33,958 nucleotides of DNA from Pseudomonadales bacterium (GCA_022821865.1 JAJECW010000151.1:1-33958), one strand, 5' to 3'; positions 16,401 to 25,211 are shown, numbered from the stretch's first letter. The notes: generated by a model not told the origin, from the sequence alone. A program made the numbers and translations.

Positions 16401-16422
16401 ATCAATCTTGGGGGACCCATCC

Positions 16423-19257
16423 ATGACATCCAGCAAGTTCAGATTGACCGCGCTTTCCGCCGGCATTGCCGCCGCCATTGGCTCGGCGCCGCCGGTTCTG
16501 GCCCAGGACGAACAGACGCTTGAGGAAATCCTGGTGACCGGCTCCTATATTCGCCGCACGAGTTTCGATGGCACGAAACCCGTGCAGGTAATCAACCAGG
16601 AAACCATCGAACGCATCGGTGCCGCGCAGCCGGTGGACGTGCTCAAGGAACTGACCGTGAACAGCGGTTCCCAGTTCTACAACGAGACCAACAACCGGGC
16701 CGGCACGGCAATGTTCAATGTGCGCAACCTTGGCCTCGGCTCGACCCTGACCCTGTTGAACGGCAAGCGCGCGGGCATCGCGCCGGTGGCCGACGACACC
16801 GGCACCGATTATCTCGATATCAACCAGTTTCCGATCACGATGATCGAGCGCATCGAAGTGCTGACCGACGGCGCTTCCGCCCTGTATGGATCCCAGGCGG
16901 TCGCGGGAGTGGCGAACATCATCACCCGCAAGGGTTTCGAGGGATTCGAACTGAGCGGCAGCTATTCGGACTCCATAGTCGATCAGCAGGATATCGGCTT
17001 CGCCGCCGGCGCCCAGTTCGACCGGGGCGGCTTCAATATCTACGCGAGTTGGTACCAACAAGGCGACGCGTATCGCTCCGACTTCGACTGGCTCAACGAA
17101 AGGCTCAATCCGAGCCCGCGCGAATCGCGTTTCCTGTCCTCGACCGGCTCCCCTGGCACCTATCGCGGCGCCACCCTGAACGGGGCCGGCAACGCGGTTC
17201 CCACCGGCGGCAACCGCGTGCCCGACCCGGACTGCGAAGCCGCCGGCGGCGTCTTGCGCAGCCCGAGCGACTCGCGCTGCCGCTACCTGTTCGTCGATCA
17301 GGTTTCGATCATTTCCGGCGAAGAGCGGGTGCAGGTGTTCAACGAATTCGAATGGGAATTCAGCGACCGGCTGCGCTATTACGCCGAGGCGAGCTATTCC
17401 AACAACGCCATCGAAAGGGCGAACGGCGGCGCCACCATGAACACGGGCCAGGCCGTCGGCGGCGGCTTCACGATTCCGGGCTCGCATCCGTTCAACTTCT
17501 TCATCGCCGATCCCGCCAATCCCGACGACATCGTCTACATCGGCCCGGAACAGTGGGACAACTCGATCCACACCGCGACAGACCTGCAGGCGACCGCGCG
17601 CCCGCTCGGCCGGGAAGTAAACAACACGGCGCTGACCCAATACATCAAGCGGGAACTGGCCTACTCGCGCATCCTCAATGGCGTCGAATTCGATATCGGC
17701 GACACCTGGAGCATGGATCTGTCTTACGGCTGGGCGAAGTCGACGCGCACCACCAACGCGCCGCACAACTACCGCTCCGATGTCTTCCAGGATCTCGTCA
17801 AGTCGGGCGAATGGAACCCCTTCGGCACGCGCATCGCCAATCCCGCGCTGGTTTCGCCGAAAGACGGCACCAGCGTCGCTGGCACAAGCGACATTACGCT
17901 GGCCAAGTTCGACACGCCTTCGGCGAGCAACGCCCGGGTGCTGGAACAGGTTACCGACCTCGTATTCACCGGCGACCTGTTCGAGTTCAACGGCAATACG
18001 GTGCAGGCCGCCTTCGGCAGCCAGTACCGCGACGTGTTGATCGAAATTTACGGCGACTCGCTGTCGGCCGCGGGCGAAGCCAACGAACAAAGCATCTCCG
18101 GCCCAGTGCGGGGCGCCGAGGACGTTTGGGCGGTATTCGGCGAGATCGCGGTGCCGGTGACGGATACGCTGGAAATGCAGTTCGCCCTGCGGCGCGAGGA
18201 TTACGGCGGCAGCATCGGCGCCACCACGGACCCGAAAGTCGCATTCGAATTCCGGCCCATGGACTGGCTCGGCTTCCGCGGCTCCTGGGGCACTTCGTTC
18301 CAGGCGCCCACGGTGCGGCAAACCGCCTCGGCGACCTCGTCGGCCTTCATCGACGATCCCGCCTCGCCGACCGGGCCCGGCGGCAGCACGGTTTGCGTTT
18401 CCACTGGCTTGAACAACAACATCACCGTGGCCGTGCAAGGCTCGCCCAATCTGGCCCCCCAGGAGTCGGAGAATTTCAACCTGGGCCTGGTGCTGCAATT
18501 GGAGAACGGCTTCAACGCGAGCGTGGATTACTTCAACTTCGACTACCAGGATCTGATCGCGCAGTCGGAAGGCGCCCAGGCGATCGTCAACAACGACTGT
18601 CTGGACGACGGCGTGCCGAACGATCCGAGAGTCATCCGCGACGCCGGCGGCCAGTTGCGCCAGGTCAATACCGAGTTCGTCAACATCGGCTCGGTCGAAA
18701 CCAGCGGCCTTGACGTGAATCTGGCCTGGGACGTCGATGTCGGCGTAGGCGACCTGTTCCTCAACGCGGCGGCGACCTACGTGACCGAGTTCGCGGTCAG
18801 CGACGGGGCCGTCAGTTTCGACGGCGCGGGCAGCAGGAACTTCCGCAACAACTTCTCGACCCTGCCGGAGTTGCGCGCCCATTTCGGCGCGACATACTCC
18901 TGGGGGGACAGCAGTCTGACCGCCAAGTTCCGCCACATCGACGAGTATCGCAACGACCAGAGTCGCAATGGTATCGTCGAAGCCTGGAACGTGGTCGACG
19001 CCCAATACAACCAGGTGTTCCCCGGACTGCTCGGCGACGGCGATACTTCGATCACCGTCGGCCTCAACAACGTGTTCGACGAGGACCCGCCACGGTTGAC
19101 GCGCCTGGACGCGAACGGCAACGAATTGCCGGCGTTCCGGCCGAGTGCGGGCGGCGTGATCTACGATGGCCTGTCGGACCGCCCGGGCTATGACGACCGC
19201 GCCGGCCACGACCTGCGCGGCAGAATGGTCTACGTGAGGTTCACCCAGGACTTCTGA
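16423..19257 (+). CDS. TonB-dependent outer-membrane receptor
   Basis: Energised outer-membrane import channel. 944 residues from the ATG at 16423 (GGGGGA ribosome site at 16410-16415), with a signal peptide ending ...PPVLAQ. A TonB-box-like EEILVTGSYIRR comes next. The plug domain contains INQETIERIGAAQPVDVL, VRNLGLGSTLTLLNGKR and IERIEVLTDGASALYGSQAV, the classic plug ending; then a long barrel ends in VYVRFTQDF with the usual terminal aromatic. Barrel motifs RGSWGTSFQAPTVRQ and ESENFNLGLVLQLENGF are typical of the large receptors common in Alteromonadales- and Caulobacterales-like genomes. The substrate is unknown. Two genes follow at 7 and 8 bases, forming an operon. Confidence 0.95.
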   Translation: MTSSKFRLTALSAGIAAAIGSAPPVLAQDEQTLEEILVTGSYIRRTSFDGTKPVQVINQETIERIGAAQPVDVLKELTVNSGSQFYNETNNRAGTAMFNVRNLGLGSTLTLLNGKRAGIAPVADDTGTDYLDINQFPITMIERIEVLTDGASALYGSQAVAGVANIITRKGFEGFELSGSYSDSIVDQQDIGFAAGAQFDRGGFNIYASWYQQGDAYRSDFDWLNERLNPSPRESRFLSSTGSPGTYRGATLNGAGNAVPTGGNRVPDPDCEAAGGVLRSPSDSRCRYLFVDQVSIISGEERVQVFNEFEWEFSDRLRYYAEASYSNNAIERANGGATMNTGQAVGGGFTIPGSHPFNFFIADPANPDDIVYIGPEQWDNSIHTATDLQATARPLGREVNNTALTQYIKRELAYSRILNGVEFDIGDTWSMDLSYGWAKSTRTTNAPHNYRSDVFQDLVKSGEWNPFGTRIANPALVSPKDGTSVAGTSDITLAKFDTPSASNARVLEQVTDLVFTGDLFEFNGNTVQAAFGSQYRDVLIEIYGDSLSAAGEANEQSISGPVRGAEDVWAVFGEIAVPVTDTLEMQFALRREDYGGSIGATTDPKVAFEFRPMDWLGFRGSWGTSFQAPTVRQTASATSSAFIDDPASPTGPGGSTVCVSTGLNNNITVAVQGSPNLAPQESENFNLGLVLQLENGFNASVDYFNFDYQDLIAQSEGAQAIVNNDCLDDGVPNDPRVIRDAGGQLRQVNTEFVNIGSVETSGLDVNLAWDVDVGVGDLFLNAAATYVTEFAVSDGAVSFDGAGSRNFRNNFSTLPELRAHFGATYSWGDSSLTAKFRHIDEYRNDQSRNGIVEAWNVVDAQYNQVFPGLLGDGDTSITVGLNNVFDEDPPRLTRLDANGNELPAFRPSAGGVIYDGLSDRPGYDDRAGHDLRGRMVYVRFTQDF

Positions 19258-19264
19258 TCGAATC

Positions 19265-19804
19265 ATGCGATCGCTGAGTGTCCTTGTGCTGTTTGCCGCG
19301 GCAGCGAACGCTGCCGCGCAAACGGCCTCCCAGCGGGAACTCGAAGCCTGCGCCGCGATCGAACGCGCGATCGAACGGCTCGACTGCTTTGAGACACTGA
19401 CGGCACGCGGGGCGACACCCGCGCCGGTCGATGTGGAACCGGAACGAGAATCAGAGGTGGAGCCCGGGCAAGCCGCCGAGGCGCTTCCCGAGCGGACTTC
19501 GGACCCCAGCCGGGACCGGCTGGAGAATGTCGGCGCCGAGCAATTGCCCCACAACCGCCGGGAAGAGCGGAGCCGGGAGCGGGGCGACATCGGCGTGACC
19601 GTGACGGAAGTCAGCGAAGGCCCGCGCGGAAATCTCCTTTTTCATCTGGAAAACGGTCAGGTCTGGCGCCAGATCGAGGCCCGCTATGTGCCGCTGCCCG
19701 CGAACGCGCCGTTCCCGGTTCAGATTTCCCGGGGACTGTTCGGCGAATACCGGCTGCGCGTGGAAGGCGAGGGCCGGCTCGTGCGCATCCGCCGTGTGCA
19801 ATAA
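19265..19804 (+). CDS. Exported protein of unknown function
   Basis: 179 residues with a signal peptide (MRSLSVLVLFAAAANAAAQ). The mature N-terminus has LEACAAIERAIERLDCFETL, with two cysteines, a pattern seen in many small proteobacterial secreted proteins. A low-complexity Glu/Arg/Pro-rich linker (about residues 48-105) leads to a compact C-terminal domain with LLFHLENGQVWRQIEARYV and PVQISRGLFGEYRLRVEGEG, which looks like a small beta-barrel. I recognise the type but know no function. It starts 7 bases after the TonB receptor stop, so it is probably co-expressed and may be an accessory envelope protein. Confidence 0.75.
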   Translation: MRSLSVLVLFAAAANAAAQTASQRELEACAAIERAIERLDCFETLTARGATPAPVDVEPERESEVEPGQAAEALPERTSDPSRDRLENVGAEQLPHNRREERSRERGDIGVTVTEVSEGPRGNLLFHLENGQVWRQIEARYVPLPANAPFPVQISRGLFGEYRLRVEGEGRLVRIRRVQ

Positions 19805-19812
19805 TCGGCGCT

Positions 19813-20496
19813 GTGCAAAGACTCGACATCAGCCAAAGCACCTCCTCGCTGTTCGGGACCATCCTGGTCGCCCATGACTGGCCCGACAGCGAGGAACTCA
19901 ACCGGCAACTCGCCGAACTGCTGCTGGCGAAAGAGCGCTCGCTTGCCCAGAAGGGCGAGAATCGTTCCAACGCCGGCGGCTGGCAGTCGCCGGGCAACCT
20001 GATCGGCTGGCCCGATGCGCCGGTCAGGGAACTGAAGCGACGCATCGAGACCATCGTCTTCAATCTCACCGACCGGATCATTCGCGACCGCGACCGGCAG
20101 CGGCAATTCCGCCTGCTCATCGACGCCTGGGGCAACATCAACCGCAGCGGCGACTACAACGTCGTGCATACGCATCCGAACTGCATGTGGTCGGGCGTCT
20201 ATTACATAACGAAAGGCAATCCGGACCCCTCGATTCCGCAAAACGGACTGCTGGAACTGCTGGACCCACGCGAAGCGGCCAATTACCTCCAGATCAGCAA
20301 CACGATCCTCGACGGCCGGGAGTTCATCGAAAACGTTCCGGGCCGCATGCTGCTATGGCCAAGCTGGATGAAGCACATGGTGCATCCCTACACCGGCGGC
20401 GGCGAGCGAATCTCGATCGCCTACAACGTCAACGTCATAGAGGGTGAGGTCCGGCCGGCGCAGCCGACAAGAAGCGCAGCTTCATGCGCAGGCTGA
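19813..20496 (+). CDS. TIGR02466-type putative 2OG-Fe(II) oxygenase
   Basis: 227 residues from a GTG at 19813, 8 bases after the preceding stop. The core matches the TIGR02466 family, thought to be 2-oxoglutarate/iron oxygenases: DAWGNINRSGDYNVVHTHPN, MWSGVYYI, GLLELLDPR, then PGRMLLWPSWMKHMVHPY and GERISIAYNVNV. Candidate iron ligands are the histidines in VVHTHPN and HMVHPYTGGGERIS. No ribosome site is visible, so translational coupling is likely. The family normally ends near ISIAYNVNV; here about 14 further residues (RPAQPTRSAASCAG) are encoded by the family C repeat, so insertion or drift of the repeat has replaced the gene's end. The substrate is unknown. Confidence 0.8.
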   Translation: MQRLDISQSTSSLFGTILVAHDWPDSEELNRQLAELLLAKERSLAQKGENRSNAGGWQSPGNLIGWPDAPVRELKRRIETIVFNLTDRIIRDRDRQRQFRLLIDAWGNINRSGDYNVVHTHPNCMWSGVYYITKGNPDPSIPQNGLLELLDPREAANYLQISNTILDGREFIENVPGRMLLWPSWMKHMVHPYTGGGERISIAYNVNVIEGEVRPAQPTRSAASCAG

Positions 20497-20550
20497 GCAA
20501 CACCGAGCTGTGCTCGGTGACTGGACGAACGGCTCGACATGGATGTCGAG
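20456..20550 (+). repeat. Family C REP-like hairpin repeat, copy 2
   Basis: Plus-strand copy of the block at 3221-3352. Stems: CACCGAGC/GCTCGGTG (20501-20508 with 20512-20519) and CTCGACAT/ATGTCGAG (20533-20540 with 20543-20550). Both stems differ from copy 1 in sequence but pair as well: G:C became A:T in the first, and the second changed at more than one pair. It overlaps the last codons of the preceding gene and fills most of the space before the convergent fghA. Confidence 0.75.
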
Positions 20551-20605
20551 ACTGGGGGTTGGAGAAGCCAGAAGAGTCGCGCCAGGGAAGGCGTGCACGC
20601 CGTTC

Positions 20606-21454
20606 CTAGACCGCGAGCGCCCTGGCGTGATGGCGGATGTGGTCCACGATGAAGGTGGCGATGAAAAAATAGCTGTGGTCGTAGCCGGGCTGCATGCGCA
20701 AGGTCAGGGGATGCCTGGCCGCGGCGCAGGCTTTTTCAAGCAATGCCGGTTTCAGTTGCTCCTTGAGGAAGTCGTCGGCCTTGCCCTGATCGATCAGGAT
20801 CGGGAGGCGTTCGGCGGCTTCGGCAATCAGTTCGCAGGCGTCGTATTCGCGCCATTGGTCCCGGTCCGGCCCGAGATAGTTGCCCAGGGCCTTTTCGCCC
20901 CAGGGGCATTGCATGGGCGCGCAAATCGGGGCGAAGGCGGAGACCGATCGGTACTTGCCGGGGTTTTTCAGCGCGATGGTGAGCGCACCGTGGCCGCCCA
21001 TGGAATGGCCCATGATTGAACTGCGCCCCACATTTACCGGGAGATTGCTCGCCGCCAGTACGCGCGGCAGTTCATCGACCACGTAATCGTACATGCGGTA
21101 ACTCGCCGACCATGGGGGCTCGGTGGCGTTGACATAGAAGCCCGCCCCGAGTCCGAAGTCCCAGGCGCCTTCGGGATCGTCGGAAACGCCTTCGCCCCGG
21201 GGACTGGTGTCGGGACAGACGATGGCGACTCCCGCCTCGGCCGCATAGCGCTGGGCGCCGGCCTTCTGCACGAAGTTGTCGTCGGTGCAGGTCAATCCCG
21301 ACAGCCACCAGATCGCCGGCACGAGGCCCTTCGCCGCCTGGGGCGGCAGATAGACCGAGAACGTCATCTCACAGCCGAGAACCTCGGAGCGGTGCTTCAA
21401 CTTGAACTGCCTGCCGCCGAAGCAGGCGATGGAACTGACGGTTTCCGTACTCAT
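20606..21454 (-). CDS. fghA: S-formylglutathione hydrolase
   Basis: Hydrolyses S-formylglutathione to glutathione and formate, the second step of formaldehyde detoxification. 282 residues, an esterase-D-type alpha/beta hydrolase of normal length. Seen are YLPPQAAKGLVPAIWWLSGL, the TCTDDNFVQKAGAQ block, GAGFYVNATEPPW, the nucleophile elbow MGHSMGGHGAL (Ser151), the acid in LIDQGKADDFL and the His in GYDHSYFFIATFI. It follows frmA on the same strand; the 45-base gap carries a fragment of a family B repeat whose hairpin could affect expression of this gene. Confidence 0.96.
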   Translation of the reverse strand: MSTETVSSIACFGGRQFKLKHRSEVLGCEMTFSVYLPPQAAKGLVPAIWWLSGLTCTDDNFVQKAGAQRYAAEAGVAIVCPDTSPRGEGVSDDPEGAWDFGLGAGFYVNATEPPWSASYRMYDYVVDELPRVLAASNLPVNVGRSSIMGHSMGGHGALTIALKNPGKYRSVSAFAPICAPMQCPWGEKALGNYLGPDRDQWREYDACELIAEAAERLPILIDQGKADDFLKEQLKPALLEKACAAARHPLTLRMQPGYDHSYFFIATFIVDHIRHHARALAV

Positions 21455-21477
21455 GACGCTTCCCGCCGTTAAGTATT

Positions 21478-21502
21478 CTCTGACTTAATCAGAGCTTCCC
21501 TA
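21478..21502 (-). repeat. Family B fragment (hairpin 1 only)
   Basis: On the minus strand these 25 bases match the first 25 of the B element at 26751 with one difference (TAGGGAAGCTCTGATTAAG then TCAGAG). The difference restores the Watson-Crick pair where the 26751 copy has a T-G wobble. CTCTGA/TCAGAG can still pair. The TAG at its edge is the frmA stop codon (21500-21502). It lies between frmA and fghA. Confidence 0.7.
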
Positions 21503-22603
21503 ATATAGCACCACGGAACGAATGCTTTCGCCGGCATGCATGAGATCGAAAGCCGTGTTGATCTCATTCAGCGACATGGTGTGCGTGATCAGATCGTCGA
21601 TATTGATCTTCTCGTCCATGTACCAGTCGACGACCCGCGGCACGTCGGTGCGTCCGCGGGCCCCGCCGAAGGCCGTGCCGCGCCACACGCGGCCGGTGAC
21701 CAGTTGAAACGGCCTTGTGGAGATTTCCTGCCCTGCTCCGGCAACGCCGATAATCCAGGATTCGCCCCAGCCCTTGTGGCAGCATTCGAGCGCCTGGCGC
21801 ATGACTTCGACATTGCCGATGCATTCGAAACTGTAGTCGACGCCGCCGGTGAGTTGAACGATATGGTCGACGATGTTCTCGACATCCTTCGGATTGACGA
21901 AATCGGTCATGCCGAACTGCCGGCCAAGGGCTTCGCGTTTCGGGTTGATGTCGACGCCGATGATGCGGCTCGCCCCCGCGAGCCGGCAGCCCTGGATCAC
22001 GTTCAGCCCGATACCGCCGAGACCGAACACCGCCACCGTCGCACCCATTTCCACCTTGGCTTCGAATACCACCGCGCCAACGCCCGTGGTGACGCCGCAG
22101 CCGATATAGCAGATCTTGTCGAAAGGCGCGTCCTCGCGGACCCTGGCGACGGAAATTTCCGGCAGCACCGTGAAATTGGAAAAAGTCGAGCAACCCATGT
22201 AATGCAACAGGGGCGTGCCGTCGAGCGAGAAGCGGCTGGTGCCGTCGGGCATGACCCCCTGGCCCTGGGTCGCGCGCACGGCCTGGCAGAGATTGGTCTT
22301 GGGATGCAGGCAGTACTCGCAAGTGCGGCATTCGGCGGTGTAGAGCGGAATCACGTGATCGCCGGGCTTCACCGACGTGACGCCGGCCCCGATTTCGACC
22401 ACGACGCCGGCGCCTTCATGACCGAGAATGGCGGGAAAGGCGCCCTCCGGATCTTCGCCGCTAAGGGTGAAAGCGTCAGTGTGGCAAATTCCGGTGGCCT
22501 TGATCTCCACCATGACCTCACCCGCTTTCGGGCCTTCGAGATCGACGTCACAGATTTCCAGCGGCTCACCCGCCGCGAAGGCTACTGCTGCTCTGGTTTT
22601 CAT
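21500..22603 (-). CDS. frmA: S-(hydroxymethyl)glutathione dehydrogenase (class III alcohol dehydrogenase)
   Basis: NAD-dependent oxidation of S-hydroxymethylglutathione, the first enzymatic step of formaldehyde removal. 367 residues from the ATG at 22603, the family-standard start ([16 protein letters not shown]); the frame runs open to 22663. Catalytic zinc ligands are Cys40 ([10 protein letters not shown]) and His62-Glu63 (GHEGAGVV), plus a later Cys in [13 protein letters not shown]. Structural zinc ligands are Cys92, 95, 98 and 106 ([15 protein letters not shown]). The Rossmann motif is [12 protein letters not shown]. It forms an operon with fghA; both depend on glutathione, made by gshB in this window. 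The stop is the edge of a family B fragment. Confidence 0.97.
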   Translation of the reverse strand: MKTRAAVAFAAGEPLEICDVDLEGPKAGEVMVEIKATGICHTDAFTLSGEDPEGAFPAILGHEGAGVVVEIGAGVTSVKPGDHVIPLYTAECRTCEYCLHPKTNLCQAVRATQGQGVMPDGTSRFSLDGTPLLHYMGCSTFSNFTVLPEISVARVREDAPFDKICYIGCGVTTGVGAVVFEAKVEMGATVAVFGLGGIGLNVIQGCRLAGASRIIGVDINPKREALGRQFGMTDFVNPKDVENIVDHIVQLTGGVDYSFECIGNVEVMRQALECCHKGWGESWIIGVAGAGQEISTRPFQLVTGRVWRGTAFGGARGRTDVPRVVDWYMDEKINIDDLITHTMSLNEINTAFDLMHAGESIRSVVLY

Positions 22604-22693
22604 CGGCTGCGCCCCATCGAGAGTTTCCGGGGCAATGTTGCACACAAGTGGAGTTTCCCGCAAGCGTTCGCAACTGGAGAAGAATCTTGGCTT

Positions 22694-24261
22694 CTATAGC
22701 AATTCGACTTGTTTCGCTCGAAGCGGTCGCTCCGATTCAGGCAGAAGATCGGCCAGCGCCGCGGCCGGGACGTTTCCCAATTCCTTGGGCTCCAGCTTGT
22801 GCAGCCCGCCGCCGTAAACGCGGCTTTCGCCCAACATGGCTCGCGGGCATATTTCGTTCAAGTACTCCCAAAATTGCCGTTTCAGTTCCGGTCTGTTCCG
22901 CAGGGCGCGAGCGACAGGGCCATGCGGATACAACATGAGGTAAACATTCGCCGCGGTCGCCTGTGAGTCGTTGAGAATGAAGCGAAACGGCCGGCCCACT
23001 TTTTTGTCGCCCCGACCGAGATAGGTGCAGACGAACGGCGCCGGCGGACGGCGTTCCTGGCGATACCAGGGCGCCCGATGTCGGCAGATGTAGCGCGTGG
23101 CTATACCTGTTTTCTTGCCGTTTTCAAGATACTCCCAGAGTGTTGGATATTCGTTCTTGATTTCTTCTTCCGTCCAAGGCGGATCCAGCAAAAATAAGCG
23201 CTGGTCCAGCAAGGGGTTGCCGTTCCGGTCTCCTTCGATTTCATCCCTCTTCAAGTAGCGCGGACTCGGCAGAATGGGTTTGAAGGCTTCGAAAGGAAAT
23301 CCTCGCTGAGTGATCTCTTCCGCGGACAAGATGAAAAAATTGTTGTTACCGGTGGCCAATCCCCGCTTGATCTTGAAAAAGTCGCTTAGCACGGGCTCAT
23401 TGCTAACCACCGAGTCCTTCTTGACCGGATAGCGCGTCCATTTGGACTCCCGGCGCAATGCCTCCACCGGCACGAGCCGTTCCAGCTTCGGATCAGCCAA
23501 CGAGCCACCGAAAGTGAATCGCACTTCATGCCCGGCTTGAGGCGGCTCATTACGTATCCACACGACAGCCGAAGATACAAGGGCATCACGAAACTGCGAG
23601 TCCTTCGGATCGAAACGGTGGATATGCAGCAGTGAAACTTCATCGAGCAGGTAGCGCTTGACCGGCTTGCCGTAATTAACATCCATGAACTCGCTGGGAA
23701 TCAGCCAGACCGCCGTCGGCCATCCAGGCATGGCTCAAACCCAAAAAATAGCAGTAAAGTCCGGCCAGCCCGTTGAACTCGCCACCGCAGGCGTTTTTGA
23801 CCCGTAACTTCAGCCGCTGCTTCTGATCACTGGCGATGTGATGATGACGCACAATACGGCGGGTTGCAGATAAGCAGGTTGAATTTTTCCGCGATTTCGG
23901 GTGCCTCGGCTTCGGTGAAGTCCTCCAGACGAATCTTTAGCCCTGTACCGTCCCACATCTCAACCGCGGGACCGCCATAATGGCGATCAATTTCATAACC
24001 AACGGCCGCTTCTATGCGTTCTGGCGAAAACGCTTCGCGCAAAGCGGAATAGAAAGCGCCGGTTCCGATCGCGGGGTCGAAAAAGCGCACTTTTTCGCTG
24101 TCGCGCAATTGCTTGCCGGCGTATCGCAACATGTCGACCGCCAGCCTGGTAGGGGTCGCGAATTGCCCCATGCGATTACGCTCGGCCGCGTCTTTTTCGG
24201 CATCCAGCCGACCCTGCAGGGCCAGTCGCTTCGGTTCAAAATCAGTGATCGCCTTCTCCAT
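22694..24261 (-). pseudogene. DNA adenine methyltransferase (Eco57I-like), two frameshifts
   Basis: Modification partner of the XamI-type endonuclease upstream. The N-terminal part (24261 to about 23854) has motif X GQFATPTRLAVDML, SAM motif I FFDPAIGTGAFYSAL and catalytic motif IV NPPY. Right after NPPY the frame is lost: one base later (at about 23853) the sense continues as VRHHHIASDQKQRLKLRVK, with no stop, through to SHAWMADGG. A second shift near 23715 leads into the C-terminal part (AVWLIPSEFMDVNYG onward, about 340 residues, ending at 22694). So all the gene is present in three frames. Either it is a recent pseudogene or the assembly has two errors. Its intended start is 3 bases after the endonuclease stop. 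Base composition looks less GC-rich than its neighbours. Confidence 0.8.
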
Positions 24262-24264
24262 CAG

Positions 24265-24846
24265 TTACAAGCCAAATTTGCTGAGATCATCTATACGATG
24301 TTCCCATACCCAATCTATACCTTCGGCAGCTTCATATCCGAGATAACCGCTTTCGAAATAGCCGCAGAGGCGGTCCGCCACGATCGTCGCAGCCCTTAAC
24401 AGCTCCAGATCGGTCGGGCCATCTTCGCGCTCCAGCCACACGAATATTTCGGGATCGGCCATCTGCTCTATCGTCCGACCGATCTTTTTCAGATCCCGAT
24501 CCAGATTCGATTGCCCCATGCGAGGAGGCAGGCAACCGTCTTTCTCCATCTTCTCGACAAGATTGCCCGATACGCCGGCAAGGCCGATGAGCCGGTCGCG
24601 CGCCAGCGGCGGACACGTGGACATCCGAAGCGTAGGCAAAACCGATGGCTTCGCCTTCAATAGCTCCACACTCACGTCGGTAAGATTCCGAGTCGCAACA
24701 AACGTCTCCCGGACTTCCTCCGTAGTCTGCTCGCGCGTCGTCCGGAATGCCTCCGGCGCGAACCGCATGAACCATTCGTTGTACATGTCCACTGAAAGCG
24801 CCGTATCCTCCTTCCACCGGTCCGGCCTGTTGTTGTTAACCGCCAT
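24265..24846 (-). pseudogene. XamI-family restriction endonuclease, internally deleted
   Basis: Open frame of 193 residues. It begins like XamI-type endonucleases (MAVNNNRPDRWKEDTALSVD, NEWFMRFAPEAFR, LPTLRMSTCPPLARDRLIGL) and ends like them (GYFESGYLGYEAAEGIDWVW then EHRIDDLSKFGL). As I remember the family, the full protein is some 80-100 residues longer, with the middle holding a nuclease motif of the IEAKSAGD kind. Here the N-terminal ...VADRLCG joins directly to YFESGYL at residues 161-162 (24361-24366). Family members have LCG at both places, so the gap looks like a deletion between short repeats that kept the frame. Probably inactive. It precedes the broken methyltransferase; a family A repeat lies just upstream. 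Confidence 0.7.
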
Positions 24847-24901
24847 TGCCAGTTGCTTATCCTCATTTGTTTGCCACCCCCCGGAGGGGCAGTCGAAATA
24901 T

Positions 24902-25066
24902 TAGGGCCTGCGCCGTAGGAATTCGCGAAAGCGAAAATTCGCTATCGCCGCGCCCCCAGCCGGTCGATTGAGGCGAATATTGGTGGATATTCAACGAAAT
25001 CGAGCGGCCGGGGGCGTGGACGGGAGCGGATTTGCAGCCGTGAATTCCTACGGCGCAGGCTCCTAG
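24902..25066 (+). repeat. Family A near-palindromic repeat, copy 2
   Basis: The most symmetrical copy. Outer stem CGCCGTAGGAATTC (24911-24924) with GAATTCCTACGGCG (25042-25055) is perfect. Inner stem 24951-24969 with 24998-25016 is nearly perfect, around GAATAT-TGGTGG-ATATTC. Ends are TAGGGCCTGCG and CGCAGGCTCCTAG. It aligns gap-free with 11681-11841. It lies between the XamI-like gene (reading away to the left) and the GlcG-like gene (to the right). Confidence 0.85.
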
Positions 25067-25144
25067 TCCACCGTCCCATGATACGCCAAAGTCTTGGGTG
25101 ATTTGGTTTGCTGGCATTCGGGTTCAGATGCATGTAAAGCTGGA

Positions 25145-25173
25145 TTGACGGGACACGCCACCCCATTTATTCT
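25145..25173 (+). promoter_or_regulatory. Candidate sigma-70 promoter for the GlcG-like operon
   Basis: TTGACG (25145-25150, 5 of 6) and TATTCT (25168-25173, 4 of 6) are spaced by exactly 17 bases, 38 bases before the GlcG-like ATG. Consensus match only. Confidence 0.45.
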
Positions 25174-25211
25174 AGCCGGCACTCCAAACTCCCGAAACGA
25201 GGCATGTACCA

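Noticed and set aside
16402..19590. 1062-residue open frame on the minus strand opposite the TonB receptor
   Set aside because: It is the complementary shadow of a high-GC gene with a clear family match; its translation has no domain-like features.
24863..25117. Small conserved-looking frames within the family A repeats (encoding CKSAPVHAPGRSI and the like)
   Set aside because: They recur only because the repeat recurs; they lack starts with ribosome sites, and substitutions follow the stem pairing and not codon positions.
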